Positions 56,304-64,000 of a stretch of 64,000 nt of DNA are shown here, in pieces. Every line of letters begins with the position of its first letter. The stretch's first letter is position 1. The DNA is from Ctena decussata (taxonomy: Eukaryota; Mollusca; Bivalvia; Lucinida; Lucinidae). The stretch is from NCBI GenBank assembly GCA_963989385.1, contig OZ022509.1, forward strand, positions 73,802,667-73,866,666, in the 5' to 3' direction. The notes under the pieces were generated by a model. That model saw only the letters and a list, made by a program, of their open reading frames with translations, made no database searches and was not told where the DNA came from. Both the position numbers and the translations under genes were made by a program.

Positions 56304-57208
56304 TTATGTTATTTGAAATCGTTTTGATTTTACAATGAAATCTTGTACTGCTAGAAATATCTCCTCGTTTTGTTGGTAGGTAAGCTCGTGACAGCCATAA
56401 AGAAATACATTTGTAATTGGCTGGCATATCTGTGACACTTTGTCGAACAGGTCTTGCCTCAAGTTGTTGAAACGTCCACATTCAAAAAGGTAGTGGTTAG
56501 TATTTTCGACTTCAACGCATACACACACTGTAGGACTTCCTATTATATTTTTTGAAAAGAGATGATAGTTAAGAGCGCTACAATTTGTTCGTAGCCTAGT
56601 ATGATAAATTAGCCCGAGTCTTTTTCCGTCAGAATAGAATTTAGGGGGATAGATAATGTTCGTGTTTAGTTAGCATCGAAATGCACGTAAGCTAGACTGA
56701 TTACGTATTTCAATCCGGGTCTCGTTCCAGCTACGAATTACAGAAGGAAGAAACGAATTGAAGTATAGTTGGAAATTTGCGTGAACAGTTTGAAGGTTTA
56801 CCGCATAACGTAACTGGTAAGTGGTTGTAGTACCAATAAAAGGAGGTACTAGAGATGATAGATATTCTGGAGCTAGACCGTTTTGCATTTTGTAAAACAA
56901 CTTGAGCTTATGTTTTTCTCTGCGAAGGGCCAGTGTTTCCCAACCAGTTTATAAGAGAAGAGAGTTAATAGATACTAGTTTGGTGGCTCCTGTCCCAATA
57001 CGAGCAGCTTCATTTTGTATTTGTTCAAGTTCATTTGCCTCGTATTGCGTACAGTTGTCCCAAACATTGGCATATTCAAGTAATGGTCTGATGAAGGAAA
57101 AATATATCGTTTGAAGCGATTTTCTATCCAGTTTGAATTTTAATTTCCGCATTACGTTTATGCGCTTCAAGTCTTTAGCTTTAACATATTTGTTAAGTTT
57201 TATTTAGT
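56304..57208 (-). pseudogene. LINE C-terminal fragment, single frame with two stops
   Basis: The minus-strand frame from about 57208 to 56304 is open except for stops at about 56951 and 56670. It encodes the region after the RT catalytic core: RKSLQTIYFSFIRPLLEYA, then ETLALRREKHKLKLFYKMQN, and a tail CVCVEVENTNHYLFEC with a C-x-C-x8-H-x4-C zinc-binding shape. It differs in sequence from the 53.8 kb LINE, so it is another family. The uninterrupted frame over ~300 codons indicates limited decay. The RT core upstream is missing. Confidence 0.75.
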
Positions 57209-57349
57209 TGTTTACTGATTTTCGGATAAAGAAGCGGTTGTTTACAACAAAATTTCCCAACGTTTTGACAGTTACTCTGGATATTGGGGGTTACCAGTAT
57301 TGTTAACTAAATATTATATCATCTTTTATTGAAATCAATAAAACATAAT
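57209..57349. other. Intergenic, nothing recognised
   Basis: Short AT-rich spacer between the LINE fragment and the next MITE. Confidence 0.4.
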
Positions 57350-57587
57350 TGAGTCGCGACACGAGAAAACAAACAAAGTGGTTGTGCGCCCAGCGCAGAC
57401 TCAGATCAGCCTGGGCATCCGCCCAGTCTGATCAGAGTCTTCGCTGTCCGCATGGAGGTAGCTTAGTCCCTTAGCTACCCTTTGAGCATTTAACGAAGAG
57501 TCTGGTCGAACTTGGCCAATGCCCAGGCTGATCTGAGTCTACACTGGGCACACAACCACATTGTTGGTTTTCTCGTGTCGTGGCTCA
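57350..57587. mobile_element. TGAGCCGCGACA palindromic MITE, full copy (238 bp)
   Basis: Left end TGAGTCGCGACACGAG, right end CTCGTGTCGTGGCTCA. Right flank TA; left flank AT, so one flank has changed. Length as in the 15730 and 30565 copies. Confidence 0.88.
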
Positions 57588-59480
57588 TATGTATTTCTTG
57601 CTGCCATAGTGAGTAACAGGAAATACTTTGTTGATTTTGTTAATAGGTCTGTACAGAGGCTTATGAATTACTCACGGGGTTATATTATGAGCCTGAAAAC
57701 GACATTGAAGATGAGAATGCCATAATCGGCTATGATCATTGGCTGGCTGATCCCAGCAGTGATTGACATTAATGTGTTTGTTTGCAGGTCGTTGCAATTT
57801 CAACCATCACTTAGAACATCAGATTTAGATATGACAACTAAATATTAGTACCAGTTCATATTTTAGAGATATTGTAATGAATTGTATTATCTGTTTGGCA
57901 CAAATTTTTGTAGAACGACAGTCGATTTCTAATAAATATGACTATAAAATGATAAAATTTGAATAATAAATCTGCCTGAGCCTGATCTGTGTATTGACAG
58001 TCTCCTATAACATGTCTGTCCAAATTTTTATGATAACTACATAGTGCTAAAGGTTGACTGGCAGCTAGCATGTGTATTTATTATTAGTATAAACAATTAA
58101 ATGATGTGCGGCTGAGACAAAGTCATTATAATAACAGCTTCTCTACAGAGGATAAGATAAGATTACTGATAAGCTCTCAAGTCAAAAGCCAATGTCTGTA
58201 GAGTATTTCAGATTCGACCCGCACACTTCATGTTATATGGTTTATACTAGGAAGCTGTTAGCCCCATGAGTAGTTATAAGCCTCTGGTCTGTAATCATCC
58301 GAGTTTCGCAGGGTTTTAAAAGTAATAATAATTATAATATCACAGTATACAATCACGTGACGAGCGGACAGTGACCGAAACCGGAAATTGCGACACTGTC
58401 CGACGACAGTCGCAAAGTTGGCCTAAAAAATATAAGGTGCCTGACCTTAGCATTTTGCATTTTTATCTCCTTTTGCATGTTAGTGGCTTGTTACAAACAA
58501 AGCGGGCAATTGATAAGATGCCAGTCTGTATTTAGCAACAACACAATACGGTTAAAATATTCTTTTCATAAAAGAAAGACAAGAAAACGTGCGGGTCGAT
58601 CACATCAATTTGGCAATTTCGTCTCCGCCGAGCTTCGTTTCAAAACGCTTAAAAGTCAAAAATGCAAATAAACGAAATATATTTTTAACCATAATTTGCG
58701 TAATAATCATTTTCCAAGTCTTATCTAGCCATGTTTTAGCCCAGTCAGAAAAATGATTGAATTTTGAGGCATAAACAACAACACACCCTCTTCGTCATCG
58801 CTGTCCGCAAAATTGTTCGGTTGACATTTTAGACTGTCCGAAAAATTGCGATCGATATTTGTCTGACTTGGTATAGGCATATTTCCCAGGTGTTATATAC
58901 TGGCGCGTAATGGCACGACGACGTCCGTGACAGCAGTGTTGAAATGAAGTCAACTTTTAAGACGATACAACCCTTTGTAAAAGCGTCATATGATAAACAG
59001 AATCTTATGCCGTTTGGTGGGGAGGCGGCTATTTTCTTAGAAATAAGCACTTAAAAGTGGCCGTGGTAATCACTAATGTCAAATTGGCATATGCTAAACA
59101 ATGTTCTTTTTCTAAAAATCAATGCTGTTCACTAGTTTGCCTAGTTGGTTGGGGCAGTGTCTAAAGTTATCAATCACAACTATGTATTGTTCAAAAATGC
59201 GTTTTATATTCCATAATATGGCGTTGACATCACATGCATGTATTTTACAGAATTTCCATCAGGGACTTTCAAAATCTTGAATTCTGTTTTGACACAAAAA
59301 TAACCTGGAGGTCCAGAACTTAAACTGACATCACGTCTATATCAGTAAAAGAGACAGTTATGCTCAAATGAGATTCTGACCTAATTTTCATGCTTCACTG
59401 AGCAATATACTGGCTTAGATCACTTTTTTTTTCAATTTTAATATCTATGGAAGCGTCCTAGTGACAGGTTAAAAATATCT
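57588..59480. other. Intergenic, nothing recognised
   Basis: Scattered short frames only. Nothing repetitive stood out apart from AT-rich runs. Confidence 0.4.
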
Positions 59481-59502
59481 ATGTCATACGTGGGAGATAG
59501 GA

Positions 59503-59718
59503 AGTCCTATGTAGGTGTTAGTAAGTCCTACGTAGGACTTACTAACACCTATGTAGTACATCATAACTACGTAGGACTAGGACTTACTAACTTCTACGTA
59601 GGACATAATAAGTCCTACGTTGGTGTTAGTAAGTACTACGTAGGACTTACTTACACCTATGTAGTACATCATAACTACGTAGGACTAGGACTTACTAACT
59701 CCTACGTAGGACATAATA
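59503..59718. repeat. Two tandem 108-bp units rich in TACGTA palindromes
   Basis: Unit 1 is 59503-59610 and unit 2 is 59611-59718; they differ at only a few positions. Each contains CTACGTAGGACTTACT and its inverse, so it folds on itself. 108 bp is 36 codons, so an open frame passes through both and repeats a SYVG-type peptide. There is no other sign of coding. Confidence 0.75.
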
Positions 59719-60099
59719 AATCCCCCCCCTCCACTTTATGAAAGTCGCCAATCGCTCGATCGTTTATCAAAATTTCATATGAAATGACATAACCACTCAT
59801 GTGAGATCCTCTTTTTCTCTGCTTAACTAACCAGATATTTGTCCCAGCTTTACTTAACCGGCAGTATACCTAGATATTTGTATCATTTTTTTATTTCCAA
59901 TTTCTCGTTCTTGAGAGTAAAAAAGTACACAGGTTGCTTCTTTTTTGAAAATACTACTATAATGTTTCTTTTTTTAGGTTTTGTTCGATTAACGCTATAT
60001 AATCTTGCTACGCATTAAGAGCTGATTTTAAATTTTTAGAAAAGTCGCAAATGTCAGCATATAATAATATAAAGAGCTTTAAATTGATAAGTATGGATT

Positions 60100-60350
60100 G
60101 ACAGAAGTCAGAGGGGAGGGGAGTCGGGACGGGTCAGGTTATGGTCCAGGGGGTAGTTTCCAGTGCTTGGGCGTCCTACTAATTTGGGTTATAGTAGGGC
60201 AAGGGCCTACGGTGCTTGCAGTAGGTGCGGGTGAGGGCTGTTTGGACATTCATTTCTCTCTTCTGTGCCCCGCTCTGGGGGAGTTGGCTGGATATAGTCT
60301 GAAATACTGTCTCAGAGTGCCGTTAAACCAGAAACAAACAACCAACTAAC
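60100..60350 (+). repeat. Dispersed repeat with SINE-like 3' tail
   Basis: GGGCGTCCTACTAATTTG plus AGTAGGGCAAGG also occur at 63335-63370. The end GTGCCGTTAAACCAGAAACA followed by AACAACCAACTAACC looks like a short-repeat tail typical of SINEs. A tRNA-like head was not found. Confidence 0.4.
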
Positions 60351-60564
60351 CAACAGCGAAATCAGAGGAAAAGCATTCGATTCCCCCGTACGATTTACAT
60401 GTATTTGCAAATAGAAAGGTTCCCAATTCATTCAAATATACCTCAATCTCACCACGTATGCATTCCGACATTGCTTGAGAAGAAATCGGTTTGGATAGAC
60501 ACGAATTTATATTTTTGTACATATTCTTAATTATTCGCTAGCTCTTTCCAGTATTTTCGCTATT

Positions 60565-60750
60565 TTTAATGCTCTAATCCATGTTGCCACACTGCATCGA
60601 AAGCTTGTTTTAGATCGATGAAGGCGCAAGGCAATTTCTCTTCGACAATATTTCAGTCAAACTACGGAATATAAGTTCATTATCTGCAGTTGGAAATTCT
60701 TTCCTAAATCCACTTTGGCAATCTATTAGTAGTAAATGTATATAGTCTGT
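60565..60750 (-). pseudogene. LINE reverse transcriptase scrap
   Basis: In two minus-strand frames (shift near 60650) the sequence encodes CQSGFRKEFPTADNE and then CAFIDLKQAFDAVWQHG, matching the RT blocks that read QxGFRxG and the palm motif A (D-L-K-x-A-F-D). Only about 60 codons survive. Confidence 0.65.
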
Positions 60751-61180
60751 TACGCAGGATACCAGTAAATAATTTACTCAAACAACTCAAAAGCCTAAAA
60801 GCTTTCCATATTCGTTTTATTTCTTTTTGTGTGTATCACCACCAATCAAACGACTATGAGTATCACTAACAGGCTTAGAATTAATTTAACTCCCATTAGG
60901 CTGCATTCTGCGTCTTCTGTACGGATTCCTAATTCAATAAATGATTTTAAAACTTTCCAACCTTCAGTAAGAATAAGGCCTGTAAATTTATATTCGGCCT
61001 TTTCAGTCAACCTCAATGGATTATGGGATTTTAACGTTCTTCGTAACAACTCGCATGTTAGATTAAGTCCAATTAAGTCACCAATACTTCACAAGTATTC
61101 CGATCCCTTCAAAAGACCTTGAATGTATCCTAATATCTCTGAGTGCAATGCCAAAAGGTGTAAGGGGACCTCCATACAAA
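60751..61180. other. Intergenic with an unrecognised 97-codon frame
   Basis: The plus-strand frame 60829-61122 resembles no protein I know; it is Ser-, Asn- and Arg-rich. Low confidence that it is coding. Confidence 0.3.
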
Positions 61181-61325
61181 CCGAACTACCAACTAATTGT
61201 GTACACCGCAGCGGAGGGTGAGGGTGAAGGTTTGGGCCCAGTAAAACCGGTTTAAACCCCCCAGTAGTTATTACTGACCGTCCCAAGGCGGTACTTTCGT
61301 TGCGGTTGCATTTGTTTTATGTTCG
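61180..61325 (-). repeat. Unclassified dispersed repeat (minus copy)
   Basis: Inverse relation to 29145-29260 and 62985-63080: AGGGTGAGGGTGAAGG, GGTTTAAACCCCCCAGTAG and TTACTGACCGTCCCAAGGCG match the complements of those blocks. Confidence 0.55.
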
Positions 61326-62740
61326 GTGCTGTTTTATTTATTGTGTTCTCAGTTTAATCCTTTTATCATAAAAATAGAAAATAGGTAAAAATAATTGTTA
61401 AATGTTTTTCGTATAATTTGCTTAGTCTGTTGTAACCCTTCTGTTGGTCTAAATTATTTAGTTCAATAAAGATAGCTGAGTTGCCACCTATTTGGGAAAG
61501 AGCTGCTGACTCGGCTTATCACTTGTAATTTATTGTTTGTTGGGATGTGTTTGTCAATCTTTCCCTTTGATGTTGGGGTTAGGGTTTGGGATCTGATTCA
61601 GTCAGTTCCTGAAGTGTAGTTACTCTTTAAATTTGTTACAAATGTTACCATATGTGAGACAATTCACCACACAATGGTATCTTTTACGCCTCCTTTTTTC
61701 CTGTAATAAAACCCCATGAAAAAGTATCTGTATCTTGTTAACTGAAGCATTAGGCGTCTGTCTTAATAGAGTTCGCATAAAAATTACTAGTCATAGCTGC
61801 GCTGGATTCGTGTTAAATTTGGGTGTCGACCCCTTGTCTACCTAATTCCAATATACTCCAGGTCACGTGACAAGCTTAATCGTTTCAATATTCATATTGA
61901 GGGTCTCTATGAATATTTGTTTTATGAATTATAGCAGTTTAATATTCATTTACTTATTTTCCTTACTTCTGCAGCCTGAAATGGCTTAATATCCCTTACT
62001 TATTTTGAGCAGTATAGAACGATAGTTTCTCTCACGGACCCTCTTTCCCCGGTCAAAAAAGAATCAAGAAAATAATAACTATTTATATAATTTTCAACAG
62101 GTTGCTAATTGCTAATATCGTATTACTATCATGATAAAAATAACGTTAAAAACACGATAAATATATAAATTCAAGCAAATATGTTTACAAGTCTGCGAAA
62201 TAGACAACAGAATATATACATTTTTGAAGGCGTGACGTATTTCAGGATTAATAGAATATATGATGGGATTGAGGCCGAGCCAAGGAAATTTCAGGCTAGT
62301 TTCAGATTATCTATCCTTATGCGAGGCTTGCCGAGCATGAGACAAATAATCTGAAGACGAGCCTTGAATTTCTTTGTCAAGGCCTCACCCCATCATTTAT
62401 TATTTTTCTAACCCATAATATTTTATAAAACAGAAAAGTCATTGAAATCATAACTTCTTGTTATTAACATGATTAGCTTCAACCTAATTTTCTATTTATA
62501 GCTCTGATGTGTGTTATTTACATTGTGCATTCATTTTTTCATGAAATCTATTGTGACATTTCCTGTGCGTCATTGGGTGTCAATTTCATATTCTGCATGC
62601 AATTTACATGACAAGTAAAATATAGGCTTTGATCAGGCATTAATACAATCAAATCCCAAATCCCGCTCTCAAAACCAATAGGGAAAGAAGCACACACATA
62701 CACACACACACACACGAAAAAACTGACACAAGTTCACGAA
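61326..62740. other. Intergenic, nothing recognised
   Basis: Only short frames. An ACACACA-type run occurs near 62692-62716. Confidence 0.4.
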
Positions 62741-62744
62741 AGAC

Positions 62745-63370
62745 ACGCATGGTAAACCGAATGAGATGGGTAAACCGAATGAGCAGCTCTTTTCCAAGCA
62801 GATGGTCATTCAGCAACCCTTATCAAAAAAAGCATCAACATCTATTTTTATCTATTTTATTTTTAACTTACAAAACAAAACAAAGGGCAGATTGGGAAGC
62901 AAAACAGGTGACCAAACCGCCAAAGAACATAGACAAGCGGACATAACACAATGTTACAACAAGGAACCACAACAGAAGTTCCGCATTGGAACGGTCAGCA
63001 AAAGTTTACTGGGTTGGGGGGGGGGGGGGGGGCTTAACATGTTTTACAGGTACCAAACCTCGCCCTCTGCTTCTGCATTAGTTCGAAACATTTAGTTTGG
63101 TCCGCATAAAGGTTTCCTAACCCATCAATTAATCATCATCGGAAACAAACAAGTCACGTATAAGATCTTTGATGAATCAGAGATGAGGACTCGACGGAAA
63201 TAACATATTGCAACACCAGGAGACCCCTGGGAAGTCAAACACCACTGAAATGCCGGAGCAAAGGAAGACAAGGCAAACTCCGGCCCCAAGTAGCAAATGA
63301 ATTTGTTAAAAATAATACCTATTCTCAGTGCCGGGGCGTCCTACTAATTTGTGTAAAAGTAGGGCAAGGT
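62745..63370 (+). repeat. Unclassified dispersed repeat (plus copy) with poly-G
   Basis: AACCGAATGAGCAGCTCTTT and TCATTCAGCAACCC recall 29010-29065, and ACCACAACAGAAGTTCCGC / GGAACGGTCAGC recall 29145-29175. A G homopolymer interrupts at about 63017-63032. Confidence 0.55.
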
Positions 63371-63404
63371 CTCAAGGAGTCGTTATCCTCAGAACAACCA
63401 ACAA

Positions 63405-63431
63405 TAGTTGTTGTTGTTGTTGTTGTTGTTT
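63405..63431. repeat. (TTG)n microsatellite
   Basis: About eight TTG repeats. Confidence 0.9.
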
Positions 63432-63539
63432 CCATTCTCATTGCGATGTTTTCAAGGTGGCTCAGAGAAACGTATACTAAGAGCTGCCTTTTTGTCATCC
63501 ACCTAAGCCTTTAAAACTCAAATGCGTACAGTAAAAGTT

Positions 63540-63864
63540 TGAGCCGCGACACGACAAAACCAATAGTGGTTGTGCGCCCAGCGCAGACTTAGATCAGCCT
63601 GGGCATCCGCCCAGTCTGATCAGACTCTTCGCTAAGCACTTAAAAGCTAGCTAATGGTCTTAGCTACCTTCATGCGGACAGCGAAGAGTCTGATCAGACT
63701 GGGTGTATACCCAGGCTGATCAGACTCTTTGCTAAGCGCTTAAAGGCTAGCTAAGGGTCTTGGCTACCTTCATGCGGACAGCGAACACTCTGATCAGACT
63801 GGGTGGATGCCCAGGCTGATCTGAGTCTGCGCTGGGCGCACAACCACATTGTTGGTTTTCTCGA
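63540..63864. mobile_element. TGAGCCGCGACA MITE with extra internal arm, right terminus truncated
   Basis: Starts TGAGCCGCGACACGAC. The internal CAGTCTGATCAGACTCTTCG...TAGCTACCTTCATGCGGACA segment is repeated (63613-63680 and 63715-63782), so the copy is ~325 bp rather than 238. The right end stops at GGTTTTCTCG without the GTCGCGGCTCA terminus. Confidence 0.8.
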
Positions 63865-64000
63865 TTTAATAGTTAAATCAGCATGTGCAACTGGGTAAAA
63901 TGATGGTCATCATTTAGATTACCATGATGCATATACTGTCACGCGAAAGGATCAGACAGTGCTTCTGCGCAGGCCTATTCGAGTCACTTTTTCATTATTA

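Noticed and set aside
62766..63095. 109-codon plus-strand frame
   Set aside because: It runs through a dispersed repeat and a poly-G tract (poly-Gly), with no domain.
1..64000. CRISPR arrays or bacterial operons
   Set aside because: No evenly spaced short direct repeats with unique spacers, and no packed gene strings; the DNA is animal-like.

Overview
This 64 kb window is eukaryotic, AT-rich and gene-poor. It reads as a mollusc genome, most likely a heterodont (venerid-type) clam. The evidence for that is inferential: an alpha-1,2-fucosyltransferase-like gene, tRNA-derived SINEs, GT11 and THAP coding sequence without operon-like packing, and repeat families (TGAGCCGCGACA palindromic MITEs, TGACCTTGA tandem repeats, GCTCACCTGA-ended elements) that I associate with bivalves. 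No species assignment can be made from the sequence alone. Only one convincing intact host gene is present: an intronless GT11-type fucosyltransferase on the minus strand at 30921-31988. A THAP zinc-finger remnant lies at 12109-12310. Nearly everything else is mobile DNA at various stages of decay.

Layout. 1-2.8 kb: diffuse repeats with a GC-rich patch. 2826-5423: a TIR-bounded DNA element holding a SINE inserted into another SINE, plus further tRNA-like fragments. 7.7-10 kb: a LINE 3' end split by a TA-flanked tandem-repeat element. 10.4-17.5 kb: MITE copies, hairpin repeats, a CA microsatellite and the THAP remnant. 17555-24698: a tyrosine-recombinase retrotransposon of the Ngaro type on the minus strand, with gag, RT/RNase H, tyrosine recombinase and an SGNH-hydrolase ORF, and with split direct repeats that look identical by eye. 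25.7-30.5 kb: several palindromic or foldback elements, one with G-quadruplex-prone termini. 30.9-32 kb: the fucosyltransferase gene.

32484-49978 appears to be one Ty3/Gypsy insertion with ATTTG target duplications at both extremes. Its right LTR (2190 bp) is complete. It has a primer-binding site and a decayed gag-protease-integrase region in the order known from Gmr1-like elements. No reverse transcriptase is present. About 9.3 kb of unrelated DNA sits where the rest of the left LTR should be, including a 7 kb inverted repeat studded with GTTGCCATGGTAAC-like (RFX X-box-like) palindromes. The LTRs carry six TGACGTCA (CRE) palindromes each.

50.7-51.4 kb: tandem repeats. 53.3-55.35 kb: a LINE reverse-transcriptase 3' half cut by a MITE. 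56.3-57.2 kb: another LINE C-terminus with only two stops. 57.3-64 kb: MITEs, a 108-bp repeat pair, a LINE RT scrap and dispersed repeats.

The genes do not form a host pathway. The working relations are within transposons: gag/RT/RNase H/recombinase/hydrolase of the Ngaro-like element, and gag/protease/integrase of the Gypsy element. All coordinates, repeat identities and domain calls were read by eye.
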